Shown in pieces: positions 42,658-51,866 of a stretch of 64,000 nt of DNA; position 1 is the first letter of the stretch; each line of letters starts with the position of its first letter. A model generated the notes under the pieces. That model was given only the letters and a program-made list of their open reading frames with translations, was not told where the DNA came from and did not search any database. Source of the DNA: Plantactinospora sp039889035. GTDB taxonomy: Bacteria > Actinomycetota > Actinomycetes > Mycobacteriales > Micromonosporaceae. Position numbers and translations under genes: made by a program. The stretch spans positions 116,973 to 180,972 of the forward strand of contig JBDQQY010000022.1 of assembly GCA_039889035.1 (NCBI GenBank), in the 5' to 3' direction.

Positions 42658-43370
42658 TCGACCGCGCTGAGGCGTCGCGGTTGGCCCGGGAATGGGCCCG
42701 CCGCGAGCTGGGTAGCGAGGATCCCGGCTTCCGCGAGTTCGAGGCCGGGTACGTGGTGTGGGACCGGCCGCCCACCGCACCGGGACCGCCGCCGACCGAC
42801 TCCGCTGCCCCGCCGCCCGGTGCCGGTACGCCGGCGAGCGACGCCGGCCGGCCGCCACCACGGGTCGGCGCCGCCCGAGGTGTGCTGGACCGGGACACCG
42901 GACACTGGTCCAGCTGGCCGTCCCTGCCGATCGACGAGGTCATCCGGCTCTACCTGGCCTACCGCGCGGGATCGACGCGGTTTCCCGAGGACGTCCGTAC
43001 GATGCTGCGGCTGGCCGGCTGGGTACCGGGACGCGACGGCGCGGCGCTGCTGCGGACCTGGTGCCGCCGGCAGCAGATCGACGATGCCGTCCTCTTCCCG
43101 GTGGCCCGTACGGTGGCCGCCGACTTCGGCGGCCTGACCATCGCCGGGTACCGGTTCACCCCGACACCCGACGACCACGTCCCGGCGGCACATCCCGACC
43201 TCGCGGACCGGCTCGGCATGCGGGTGTGGCAGATCGCGGTCGGCGACGGCCGGATGCTGGTCGTCGACGAGTCGGGCGCGGTGCACCGGCGCGACCACTC
43301 GGGCGACGCGCCGTACGCGCCCACCGTCGACGACGCTCTCGTCCGGCTGGTCCGCCGGGAGGACGAGTGA
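42654..43370 (+). CDS. SUKH-3-like immunity-type protein coupled to mycP
   Basis: A 238-residue protein. The N-terminal ~100 residues (REFEAGYVVWDRP, ARGVLDRDTGHWSSWPSLPI) are followed by a SUKH-3-type region: LRLAGWVPGRDGAALLRTWC, PVARTVAADFGGL and a final DDALVRLVRREDE. SUKH proteins are common immunity factors of polymorphic toxins. Its ATG overlaps the mycP stop (ATGA), so it is made with the mycosin-like protein. It lies within the same island as the giant toxin, but on the opposite strand. Confidence 0.7.
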   Translation: MIDRAEASRLAREWARRELGSEDPGFREFEAGYVVWDRPPTAPGPPPTDSAAPPPGAGTPASDAGRPPPRVGAARGVLDRDTGHWSSWPSLPIDEVIRLYLAYRAGSTRFPEDVRTMLRLAGWVPGRDGAALLRTWCRRQQIDDAVLFPVARTVAADFGGLTIAGYRFTPTPDDHVPAAHPDLADRLGMRVWQIAVGDGRMLVVDESGAVHRRDHSGDAPYAPTVDDALVRLVRREDE

Positions 43371-43450
43371 ACAGGCGCTGAACACCCGCCTGGTCCCGGG
43401 AGAGGACGGCGCAGCGCCGCCTCTCCCCGGACCCGACCGTCTCCGGACCT

Positions 43451-43530
43451 CTCTTTCAACCTGAACGCGCGACGCTCACGCACCGCATCCGACCTTGCGA
43501 TCCATCGGACAGCAGGGAAGGTTGAAAGAG
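43451..43530. repeat. Long-spaced inverted repeat between convergent genes
   Basis: CTCTTTCAACCT (43451-43462) and AGGTTGAAAGAG (43519-43530) are exact complements 56 nt apart; one side can extend to ACCTC/GAGGT with a two-base bulge. It sits between the convergent SUKH-like and WXG100 genes, so it may be a bidirectional terminator with a large loop, or a remnant of a small element. Confidence 0.4.
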
Positions 43531-43535
43531 GTTCG

Positions 43536-43832
43536 CTACATGTGGTGCGCCCGCATCATCGAGACGAGTTCGCTCTCCGCGTCCGACATGAGCGCGTGCG
43601 ACCCGCTGATCTTTCCCTGGATCTGGCCGCCCATCTCGACCAGGGCGCGGGCGGCGTCGCGCCACTCGGCGCGGAGCATCTCGTACTCCTGCACCGAGCT
43701 GCCCCGCCAGGTCCCCATCAGCGACTCGATGTGCTTCTCGATCGAGGTGAGCCGCTGGTTCATGTTCTCCATGGCTTGGCCGTACGCGGCCGCGCCGGTG
43801 GTCATCGTCGCGCCGACCATACGAATCTGCAT
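43536..43832 (-). CDS. WXG100 family protein (ESX substrate)
   Basis: A 98-residue helical hairpin with the family WxG turn at MGTWRGSSVQEYEML and a C-terminal helix ending SMMRAHHM. No signal peptide. It follows another WXG100-like gene by 14 bp and lies downstream of eccD-eccB on the same strand, as with EsxA/EsxB pairs. Such proteins form helical dimers exported by EccC. Confidence 0.85.
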   Translation of the reverse strand: MQIRMVGATMTTGAAAYGQAMENMNQRLTSIEKHIESLMGTWRGSSVQEYEMLRAEWRDAARALVEMGGQIQGKISGSHALMSDAESELVSMMRAHHM

Positions 43833-43846
43833 GACAGTCCTCCGAA

Positions 43847-44230
43847 TCAGGCCCGCAGGGCGGCGTAGACACCGCTGGACGTGTCGGCACCGGTCCCGCC
43901 GGTGCCGGGGATGCCCTCACCGAGGTCGACCATCGAGGCCCGGATCTGCGAGTCGGTGAACTCGTGCTTTTCGGCCACCCGGTTCAGCAGCTCGGCGAGC
44001 CCGTCCAGGGCCACCTTGATCCGGTTGAGCTGCTGCTGGTAGCCGGCGTTCACCTCGCCGAACATGGCACCGCCGGCGCCCATCCAGTCGTCGGGCATCT
44101 GGCTGGTGCCGGACTGGATGGCGCCCTTGACCTCGCTTTCGATCAAGGTGGCCTGGGTCCGCACCTGACCAGCGGTTTCCCGCATTTCCTCGATGTAGTT
44201 CTGTACCAGTTCCTCAGTGCCACCTGCCAC
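43847..44230 (-). CDS. WXG100 family protein, partner of the downstream WXG100 gene
   Basis: A 127-residue protein with the WXG turn at PDDWMGAGGAMFGEVNAGYQ, flanking helices and a Gly/Thr-rich tail. The GTG at 44230 was chosen because GGAGGGA lies six bases upstream; an earlier GTG at 44245 has no site. It precedes the other WXG100 gene, forming the usual tandem pair. Confidence 0.82.
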   Translation of the reverse strand: MAGGTEELVQNYIEEMRETAGQVRTQATLIESEVKGAIQSGTSQMPDDWMGAGGAMFGEVNAGYQQQLNRIKVALDGLAELLNRVAEKHEFTDSQIRASMVDLGEGIPGTGGTGADTSSGVYAALRA

Positions 44231-44302
44231 GGCCGCTCCCTCCACTGAAGACTCGTCGGGCCGACGAGTTGAGGTCAGGGTACTGTGGATGATCGCGACG
44301 TA

Positions 44303-45691
44303 CTATCCCGGCGGGATCGCCCGGACCGCCGCCGTCGGCTCCAACACCGGGCCGTGCGGCACCCGGGCCATCAGGCCGGTGGGCAGCGGGATGGCCCGCT
44401 CCGGCTGGTATCCGAGCTGGCCCAGCACCTCCGGGCTCGGCACGGGATAGGCGATTCCGTGATCGGTCACCAGGAACCAGGTACCTCCGGTCGCCTCCGG
44501 CGTCGGCTTGGCCAGCACCACCACACCCCGGCCCGGCTCCACCGCGACGTGGTCGGCCAGCGGGACCCCGGCGGCGGTGGCGGGAGGCCGGGCGGCGGTG
44601 GCGAGGTCCCCGGTGACCGGTACGCCGACCGTGACGACGCGCCCGTCCCCGGCGTCACCGACCCGCACGCACACCCCGGTGCCCGGCCCGACCGGTACGA
44701 CCGTCGGGGTGGGCTCGGCGGGCAGGATGCCACCGGTCGGCAGGTTCCCGTCGACCGTCAGCGGAGTGCCGCCGACCGGGGCCGGACCCGCCGTACCCGG
44801 ATAGCCGGGATCGGCCAGCAGGATCCGGGCCTGTAGCTCGGTGACCCGGTCGACGCTGTTCGGCTTGACCACGTAGTGCTGCCGGGTCGGCGGGTCGACC
44901 AGCACCTCGCCGACCTTGGTGCCCTTGCGCCAACTGCTCTCCCGGCCCCGGTTGGCGACCTTTATGGCGCCCAGCGGGGCGCCGGCGGGCAGGACGTCGA
45001 GCCAGGCGAGCGTCACCGGAAGCGCCTGGGCCGGGGCGACCCGCAGCGCGTCGGTGACGATGGCGTCGTCCCGGATGGCGTGCCGCCGGCCGTGCCAGAT
45101 CAGGTGCCGGGCGCCGCTCGGGTCCACCACCAACACCGCGGCCGAACCGAGCCCGTCCCCGCCGTCCGGCTGCCATCCCGCGTACACGTAGGTGAGTGGC
45201 ACCGGATAGCCGACGGCGTCCCGGGCGGTCACCCCGCAGACGGACCACGGGTCGGTGCGCAGCTTCTTCGGATCCGGCAGGTTGTCCGGGGCTCCGACGA
45301 TGCCCACCCGGGGCCCCTTCGGCCAGGTCAGGGAGGCCCGGGCGACCAGGTACGGATCCTTCGGCCGGTCCAGCAGCAGGCGGGCCGAGGCGTAGTTCGC
45401 CACCGGGTACAGGGTGCGCAGGTCGGGGCGGCAGTAGTACTTCGTGCCGGTCTCCCGCTCGATGACCACCGCGTCGCAGGCCTGCCAGCGCTTGTTGCCG
45501 CTGGGGAAGAACTTGCCGTAGACGCCGACGGCCGCGAGCGCGATCACCGTGACCATCACCGCCGCCAGCGAGGCCCCGGCCAACCGCCGACCGGGCCAGT
45601 CCAGCGGATCGGGCTTCTGTGCGAGCAGGGCGGCGGTGAGCCGTCCGCGTAGGAACTGTCGGGAGTGGATCAGATCGCGACGGGTCAGCAT
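44303..45691 (-). CDS. eccB: Type VII secretion protein EccB
   Basis: A 462-residue protein (MLTRRDLIHSRQFLRGRLTA...). A short cytoplasmic N-terminus is followed by one membrane helix (~38-60) and a large extracytoplasmic domain with three Cys, repeats of PKGPRVGIVGAPDNLPD type and GVCVRVGDAG. This is the standard EccB layout. A longer in-frame N-terminal extension to 45721 or beyond is possible. It follows eccD on the same strand. EccB joins the EccC-EccD core in the membrane. Confidence 0.9.
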   Translation of the reverse strand: MLTRRDLIHSRQFLRGRLTAALLAQKPDPLDWPGRRLAGASLAAVMVTVIALAAVGVYGKFFPSGNKRWQACDAVVIERETGTKYYCRPDLRTLYPVANYASARLLLDRPKDPYLVARASLTWPKGPRVGIVGAPDNLPDPKKLRTDPWSVCGVTARDAVGYPVPLTYVYAGWQPDGGDGLGSAAVLVVDPSGARHLIWHGRRHAIRDDAIVTDALRVAPAQALPVTLAWLDVLPAGAPLGAIKVANRGRESSWRKGTKVGEVLVDPPTRQHYVVKPNSVDRVTELQARILLADPGYPGTAGPAPVGGTPLTVDGNLPTGGILPAEPTPTVVPVGPGTGVCVRVGDAGDGRVVTVGVPVTGDLATAARPPATAAGVPLADHVAVEPGRGVVVLAKPTPEATGGTWFLVTDHGIAYPVPSPEVLGQLGYQPERAIPLPTGLMARVPHGPVLEPTAAVRAIPPG

Positions 45692-45806
45692 GACGCCGTC
45701 CCCGCCACCGTGCCCGACCATGCCGGCATCGCTGCCGCGCCCGACACTGCCGGCATCGCTGCCCTGGCTGACGTTGCCGGCGTCGCCCTCCTCCGGTGCA
45801 TGCGGT

Positions 45807-47204
45807 TCAACCGAACAGCCCCCGGGCGAGGCCGAACAGACCCAGCACCGCACAGGCGAGCAGGGGGGCGACGACCACGCAGACGATCTCGACGATGTCG
45901 CCGATCCGGCCCAGGTTGGGCGGGAGCGGACGGCGGGCCGCGGCGGCGGCCACCCCGTACGCCCCGGCTGCGACCGCGAGCATCCCGGCCAGTACCGGGA
46001 CGATCAGGTCGACCCGGGTCCTGGTGTCCATCGCCAGCCAACCGGCACCGACCAGCAGCAGCGCGCCGAGCAGCGCGGTGAAGCCGGGCGGCACCCGGTG
46101 GCGGGCCGCCGCGAAGGTGCGCATCCGGAGGGCGCAGATCAATACCACCAGGACGGCCAGCAGCGACGCGCTGACGTCGGCGGCCCGGGCGAGCACCCCC
46201 ACGCAGAGCAGCAGGATCACGCAACTCCCGGCCAGCACCCCGGTCAGCAACTCGTCCGCGCGCCGGACCAGCGCGGTCAGCCGGGCCAGCGACGGGAGGG
46301 ACGCGACCTTCGAGACGTCCTCCCCCGGCCGGGGGACCTCCGGGCTCGGCAGGCCACCGTGTGCCGTGGCGAGTCGAGGCAGCAGCGGGGCCAGCAGAAC
46401 CAGCGCGCCGGCCAGCCCGGCGGCTGCGGCGACCGGGCCTACCTCGGTGGCGACCAGCGCCCAGATCGCACCGAGCAGCCCGATCGTGAGACCCGTGTGG
46501 AAGACCGGCCGGTGCACGTCGAGCCCGGCCAGGGCGAGGGAGGCGGCCAGCATCAGCCCGGCGGATCCCACGAGCAGCGGCCAGGCGTGCAGCACGGCAC
46601 CGAGGTCGGCAGGGCCGGGCACCAGGGCGCCTCCCACACCCGCGTAGACCATGCCGTACACCCCGAGCAGGGTGGCCAGGCCGGGTTCCCGGCGCCACCG
46701 GGCGACCGCCGCACCCGCACCGACCAGCACCGCGGCGACCGCCAGCGCCACCTGGCCGGCGCGGACCAGGGGCGGCCCGGCCAGCAGGAGCAGCAGGACC
46801 GCCCCGCCGAGGATCGCGGCGACGGTGACCAGACCGGCTCGGTACGTCGAGGTGCCGCCCCAGACCCGGCCCTGGCGCGCCGCGGTCTCCGCCACGCCGC
46901 CGGCGAGGTCGTCGTAACCGGGCTCCGGCCAGTGCTGGTCACGCGGGGCGAGCAGCAGTACGTCGCCGTCCCGGATGCCCAGCCCGGACAGCGACTGCAC
47001 CGGCTCCAGCACACTCCCGTCGAGCCGCCGGACCACCCAGCCGCCACGCGGCACGCCGTCCTCGGCGAGCCCGTCGCCACCGTGCCGGAGCAACGCCGGT
47101 TGCAGGTACGTCAGCGGCAGGTGGTCCGGCAGCGCCATGTCCACGCGTCGCTTCGGCGTCATCAGGACGATGCGGGTGAGACCGATCGTGGTCGGCGTCG
47201 CCAT
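45807..47204 (-). CDS. eccD: Type VII secretion integral membrane protein EccD
   Basis: A 465-residue protein. Residues 1-95 form the ubiquitin-like N-terminal domain (IGLTRIVLMTPKRRVDMALP, GLGIRDGDVLLLAPRD), followed by eleven or so membrane helices. EccD forms the ESX membrane channel vestibule. GAGAGG lies upstream of the ATG at 47204; longer open frame is not supported. It is divergent from eccC with 91 bp between starts and is likely the first gene of eccD-eccB-WXG-WXG. Confidence 0.92.
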   Translation of the reverse strand: MATPTTIGLTRIVLMTPKRRVDMALPDHLPLTYLQPALLRHGGDGLAEDGVPRGGWVVRRLDGSVLEPVQSLSGLGIRDGDVLLLAPRDQHWPEPGYDDLAGGVAETAARQGRVWGGTSTYRAGLVTVAAILGGAVLLLLLAGPPLVRAGQVALAVAAVLVGAGAAVARWRREPGLATLLGVYGMVYAGVGGALVPGPADLGAVLHAWPLLVGSAGLMLAASLALAGLDVHRPVFHTGLTIGLLGAIWALVATEVGPVAAAAGLAGALVLLAPLLPRLATAHGGLPSPEVPRPGEDVSKVASLPSLARLTALVRRADELLTGVLAGSCVILLLCVGVLARAADVSASLLAVLVVLICALRMRTFAAARHRVPPGFTALLGALLLVGAGWLAMDTRTRVDLIVPVLAGMLAVAAGAYGVAAAAARRPLPPNLGRIGDIVEIVCVVVAPLLACAVLGLFGLARGLFG

Positions 47205-47295
47205 AAGCAGCCTCTCAACGGCCTGTCGGCAATCTGGACTGGACACCCTCGCCGTGACCCCGTATCCCCTACGATGCCCGGGTGGGAGCGTCTGC

Positions 47296-50200
47296 ATGGG
47301 CACAGTAGTACGCAAGCGGCCCGCGCGTCGGTTGGCTCCGCCCTACCCGCAGGGCGAGGTGGCCCTGGAGCCGGTGCCGGAGATACCCACTCCGGGCGGG
47401 CGCTCGTGGAGCCGACTGCTCATCATGCTGCCCATGCTCGCGGGTGCCGCGGCCATCGCGCTGATGTTCGCCGGAGGCAGCGGCAACAACCCGTTCCGGT
47501 GGTTGACCGGCGCGCTGTTCGGCGTCTCGATGCTCGGCATCGTCGCGGTGCAGTTCGCCTCCTTCTCCGGCGGGGCGAGCAAGCAGGAGATGCAGGAGCA
47601 GCGGCGCGAATACCTCTTCGAGCTGAACCAGCAACGCCGCGCCGTACGGCAGACGATCCAGCGGCAGCGGGCCGCCGAATACTACGCCCACCCCGACCCG
47701 GACACCCTGTGGTCGCTTGTGGACAGCGCCCGGCTGTGGGAACGGCGATACTCCGACGCCGACTTCGGACAGGTCCGGATCGGGCTCGGGCCACGCGACC
47801 TCGCCGCCACGCTCGTCGTACCGCCACCGGTGCCGGCGGAGAAGGCCGAGCCGGTGAGCGCGCTGGCGGTACACCGCTTCGTCGAGGCGTACCGGCAGGT
47901 GCCGGAGCTGCCGACGGTGCTGGCCCTGGGCGGGTTCGCCCGGGTCTATCTGCGCGGTGACCGGCGCCGGGTACGGGCGCTGGTCCGGGCGCTCATCGCC
48001 CAGGCCGCCGTCTGGCACGCCCCGGAGGACCTCGTCGTCGCGGCCTGCGTCGGTCGTTCGGCGCGGGCCCAGTGGGAGTGGACGAAATGGCTGCCGCACA
48101 CCCTGCACCCCACGTCGACCGACGCGCTCGGCCCGGTACGCCTGATCGCACCCTCCGTCGTCGCCCTGGAGGCGATGCTGGAGGACCTGGTCGCGGATCG
48201 GCCGAGATTCGACCCGACGGCCGCCGAGGCGCAGTTCGACGGAGCACACCTGCTCGTCGTGATCGACGATGGCGACCCGGCCGGCTCGGACCACCTGCTG
48301 ATCGACGGCGGCGTCGAAGGTGCCACCGTGCTCGACCTCAGCGGCGAGCCGCCGCGCAACCTCGACCGGGCCACCGTCGTCTTCGACGTCGGCACCGACG
48401 GGGACCTCCGGGCGACCACCTACGCAGGCGGGCAGCGGCTGGGCCGGGCGGACGCGTTCAGCCTGGTCGCCGCGGAGTCGCTGGCGCGGCAACTCGCGCC
48501 GCTACGGCTGTCCGGCGGCGGCGGGCAGGACCGGGCGATGAACGCCGAGCACGGCCTGGCCGAGCTGCTCGGGCTCGGCGACCCGTACGAGTACGACGCC
48601 GCGCTCGGCTGGGCGCCCCGGCCGCACCGCGAGCGGCTGCGGGTGCCGATCGGGATCGGGCCGGACGGTGCCAAGGTGGAACTGGACCTGAAGGAGTCCG
48701 CCCAGGACGGGATGGGCCCGCACGGCCTGCTGATCGGCGCGACCGGCTCCGGCAAGTCGGAACTGCTCCGCACCCTGGTGCTGGCGCTGGCGGTGCAGAA
48801 CTCCCCGGAGACGCTCAACTTCGTGCTGATCGACTTCAAGGGCGGCGCCACCTTCGCCACCCTGGACAGGCTGCCGCACACCAGCGCCGTGATCACGAAC
48901 CTCGCCGACGAGCTGCCGTTGGTCGACCGGATGACCGACGCCATCAACGGCGAGCTGATCCGCCGTCAGGAGCTGCTCCGGCGCTCCGGCAACTACGTGT
49001 CCCAGCGTGACTACGAGCGGGCCCGGGCGGCCGGCGTACCGCTGGCGCCGCTGCCGACCCTCGTCGTGGTCTGCGACGAGTTCAGCGAGCTGCTCTCCGC
49101 CAAGCCGGACTTCATCGACATGTTCGTCCAGATAGGACGGCTTGGCCGGTCACTCGGCGTCCACCTGCTACTGGCCAGCCAGCGGCTGGAGGAGGGCCGG
49201 CTGCGCGGCCTCGACACGCACCTGTCGTACCGGGTCGGGTTGCGGACCTTCTCGCCGGTGGAGAGCCGCACGGTGCTCGGCGTCAACGACGCCTACGAGC
49301 TGCCCCGCGCCCCGGGGCACGGCTTCCTGAAGTTCGGCACCGAGGCGCTGGTCCGGTTCCGCGCCGCGTACGTCTCGGGCGCGTACCGCCGGGCGGGCGC
49401 GGCCGAGCCGGCCGCCGGCGACGACCGGGTCCAGGTCTACACCTCCGGGTACGTCGCGCCGGACGACCTCGCCGGCACTGCCGGCGAGGATTCCGGCGCC
49501 GCCGGAGCGGGACCCGGCGCCGGTGCGGGGAGCGGCGCCGGCCGGTACGGCACGGGAACCACCGGGGCGTCGGCGACCGCCCAGGCCGCGAAGCTGACCG
49601 AGCCGGACGAGCCGGTCGAGGTCGAGCCGGACGGGGTCGAGGTCGAGCCGGGCGACGAGACGCTGCTGGAGATTCTCACCGGGCGGCTGACCGGGCGGGG
49701 TGTACCGGCGCACCAGGTGTGGCTGCCACCGCTGTCCACTCCGCCGAGCCTCGGCGAGTTGCTGGACGGCGAGGAGCCGGAACCGTTGCGGGTGCTGGTC
49801 GGCGTGGTGGACCGCCCGTTCGAGCAGCGGCGCGACCCACTCCGGCTGGACCTGTCCGGCGCCGGCGGCCACGTCGTCGTGGTGGGCGCGCCGCAGTCGG
49901 GCAAGAGCAGCCTGCTGCGTACGCTGATCGTCGCCCTCGCCCTCACCCACACCCCGCGCGAGGTGCAGATCTACTGCCTGGACTTCGGCGGCGGCGTACT
50001 CGCCTCCGTCCGGGACCTACCACACGTCGGCGGGGTCGCGGCCCGCCGGGACGCCAACCAGATCCGGCGGACGATCGCGGAGGTGGAGACCATCGTCGCC
50101 ACCCGCGAGCAACTCTTCACCGAACGCGGCATCGACTCGATCGCCACCTTCCGGCGGATGCGAGCCGCCGGTGAGCTGCCCGAGGAGCGGTTCGGCGACG

Positions 50201-51345
50201 TCTTCCTCGTGGTGGACGGCTGGGTCACGGTCCGGGACGAGTTCGAGGACCTGGCCGAACGGATCATCGCGCTGGCCGGCCGCGGCCTGTCGTACGGCGT
50301 GCACATCGCCGCGACGGCCGGACGCTGGCTCGACCTCCGGTCGGCGCTGCGGGACGCCTTCGGCACCCGACTGGAACTGCGGCTGGGCGATCCGTCCGAC
50401 TCCAGCATCGACCGGCGGGCGGCGGCCAACGTTCCGGTGCACGCGCCCGGCCGGGGCATCACGCCTGGCCGGCACCAGTTCCTGGCCGCACTGCCTCGGC
50501 TGGACGGCGGCTCCGACGTGGCAGATCTGCCGCCGGCACTGACCGAGCTGGTCGTCAAGATCCGCGACGGATGGACCGGTGACCCGGCGCCCCGGGTCCG
50601 ACTGCTGCCGCCGATGGTCCCGTACGAGTTGCTGCCCGCCGCGACCGACGGGCCGGGGCCGGCGGTCGGCCTCGCCGAGCTCGACCTCGGCCCGGTCCAC
50701 CTGGACCTGAACGCCGACCCACACTGCTTCCTGATCGGCGACGTCGAGTGCGGCAAGTCGTCGTTCCTGCGGATGCTGGCCCGGGCGGTCGCCGACCGGC
50801 AGACGCCCGGGCAGGCCCGGATCATCGCGATCGACTACCGGCGCGGCCTGCTGGGCGCGCTTCCCGAGGAACACCTCCTCGGCTACGGCAGCTCGGTCAA
50901 CCAGGCAACCGAACTGCTCCGCGACGCGGCCGGCGCGCTCCGGGAACGACTCCCAGGGCCGGAGATCACTCCGGAGCAGTTGCGCGCCCGGGACTGGTGG
51001 AGCGGCCCCGAACTGTACGTCCTGGTGGACGACTACGACCTGGTGGCCGGAGACCGGAACCCGCTCGGCGTACTCCACGAGTTGCTGCCGCAGTCGAGAG
51101 AGGTCGGGCTGCACGTGGTGGTGGCGCGGCGCAGCGGCGGCGCGAGCCGGGCCTTCTACGACCCGCTGCTCGCCCGGGTCCGGGACCTGGGCTCACCGGG
51201 CATCCTGATGTCCTGCGACCCGGTGGAAGGGCCGCTGCTCAGCGGCGTACGCCGGCCCGGTCCGCTGCCCCCCGGCCGCGGCTGGTTGTCCACGCGGCGG
51301 GACGGCGCCCGGCTGGTCCAGTTTGGATGGCTCGACGTGGACTGA
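47296..51345 (+). CDS. eccC: Type VII secretion FtsK/SpoIIIE ATPase EccC
   Basis: A 1,349-residue single-chain EccC. Two membrane helices lie at ~45-90. Three ATPase domains follow: domain 1 has GATGSGKS (~481) and intact Walker B LVVVCDEFSEL; domain 2 has GAPQSGKSS (~863) with degenerate Walker B LVVDGW; domain 3 has VECGKSS (~1,148) with VLVDDYD. Only domain 1 keeps the catalytic Glu, as in other EccC proteins. A Gly/Ala-rich linker (~725-760) separates domains 1 and 2. The ATG at 47296 follows GGGAG. EccC powers substrate export. Confidence 0.95.
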   Translation: MGTVVRKRPARRLAPPYPQGEVALEPVPEIPTPGGRSWSRLLIMLPMLAGAAAIALMFAGGSGNNPFRWLTGALFGVSMLGIVAVQFASFSGGASKQEMQEQRREYLFELNQQRRAVRQTIQRQRAAEYYAHPDPDTLWSLVDSARLWERRYSDADFGQVRIGLGPRDLAATLVVPPPVPAEKAEPVSALAVHRFVEAYRQVPELPTVLALGGFARVYLRGDRRRVRALVRALIAQAAVWHAPEDLVVAACVGRSARAQWEWTKWLPHTLHPTSTDALGPVRLIAPSVVALEAMLEDLVADRPRFDPTAAEAQFDGAHLLVVIDDGDPAGSDHLLIDGGVEGATVLDLSGEPPRNLDRATVVFDVGTDGDLRATTYAGGQRLGRADAFSLVAAESLARQLAPLRLSGGGGQDRAMNAEHGLAELLGLGDPYEYDAALGWAPRPHRERLRVPIGIGPDGAKVELDLKESAQDGMGPHGLLIGATGSGKSELLRTLVLALAVQNSPETLNFVLIDFKGGATFATLDRLPHTSAVITNLADELPLVDRMTDAINGELIRRQELLRRSGNYVSQRDYERARAAGVPLAPLPTLVVVCDEFSELLSAKPDFIDMFVQIGRLGRSLGVHLLLASQRLEEGRLRGLDTHLSYRVGLRTFSPVESRTVLGVNDAYELPRAPGHGFLKFGTEALVRFRAAYVSGAYRRAGAAEPAAGDDRVQVYTSGYVAPDDLAGTAGEDSGAAGAGPGAGAGSGAGRYGTGTTGASATAQAAKLTEPDEPVEVEPDGVEVEPGDETLLEILTGRLTGRGVPAHQVWLPPLSTPPSLGELLDGEEPEPLRVLVGVVDRPFEQRRDPLRLDLSGAGGHVVVVGAPQSGKSSLLRTLIVALALTHTPREVQIYCLDFGGGVLASVRDLPHVGGVAARRDANQIRRTIAEVETIVATREQLFTERGIDSIATFRRMRAAGELPEERFGDVFLVVDGWVTVRDEFEDLAERIIALAGRGLSYGVHIAATAGRWLDLRSALRDAFGTRLELRLGDPSDSSIDRRAAANVPVHAPGRGITPGRHQFLAALPRLDGGSDVADLPPALTELVVKIRDGWTGDPAPRVRLLPPMVPYELLPAATDGPGPAVGLAELDLGPVHLDLNADPHCFLIGDVECGKSSFLRMLARAVADRQTPGQARIIAIDYRRGLLGALPEEHLLGYGSSVNQATELLRDAAGALRERLPGPEITPEQLRARDWWSGPELYVLVDDYDLVAGDRNPLGVLHELLPQSREVGLHVVVARRSGGASRAFYDPLLARVRDLGSPGILMSCDPVEGPLLSGVRRPGPLPPGRGWLSTRRDGARLVQFGWLDVD

Positions 51346-51449
51346 CGATCCTCACCGGACGATCAGCTACCTGGGTCTGCCACGGTTGGCGATATCCGAT
51401 TAGGATCGCTGATCATTGCCACGCTGTGCCCGCGACGAGGAGGACAGAG

Positions 51450-51854
51450 ATGGCTGCCACTGACAACCAGGAGGCTGCCGGCGCTCCCGCCGGCCTCGAC
51501 CTCGACGTCGAGACGGAGCACCTCAAGACCTTTGGCGAGAAGATGTGGAACGCGGCCAACGCGTTCAGCGCCGAGGTGATCAAGGCCGGGAACTCCAGCT
51601 TCGAGGTACCGGCTCCGGAGTTCGTCGAGATGGTGGAATTCGCCAAAAAGATCACCGACGACACGGTGGAAGCAAACGGGTTCACGGCCGACGCCGCGAA
51701 CGGCCTGATGTCGTACGGCAGCGCCGCGATCGTCAGTTTCAACAAGTACGGTTGGGGCGACGACCAGGCCCGGCTCTCGTTGCAGGACGTCCGCGACGCG
51801 ATGAAGGCCACCGAGCAGCCGGGGTCCGCTTCGCGGAACGCCACGGCTGCCTGA
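51450..51854 (+). CDS. ESX-associated helical protein downstream of eccC
   Basis: A 134-residue protein (MAATDNQEAAGAPAGLDLDV) of predicted long helices, with conserved-looking KMWNAANAFSAEVIKAGNSS and a second block VEANGFTADAANGLMSYGSA. It has no signal peptide. GAGGAGG precedes the ATG. It lies 104 bp after eccC and directly before the PPE-like gene, like small Esx-type substrates, but has no clear WXG motif. Confidence 0.65.
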   Translation: MAATDNQEAAGAPAGLDLDVETEHLKTFGEKMWNAANAFSAEVIKAGNSSFEVPAPEFVEMVEFAKKITDDTVEANGFTADAANGLMSYGSAAIVSFNKYGWGDDQARLSLQDVRDAMKATEQPGSASRNATAA

Positions 51855-51866
51855 CGGTCGGCGATC

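Noticed and set aside
45549..47960. An 803-codon plus-strand frame spanning the eccD region
   Set aside because: Antisense to eccD and then out of frame with eccC; no ribosome-binding site and no domain.
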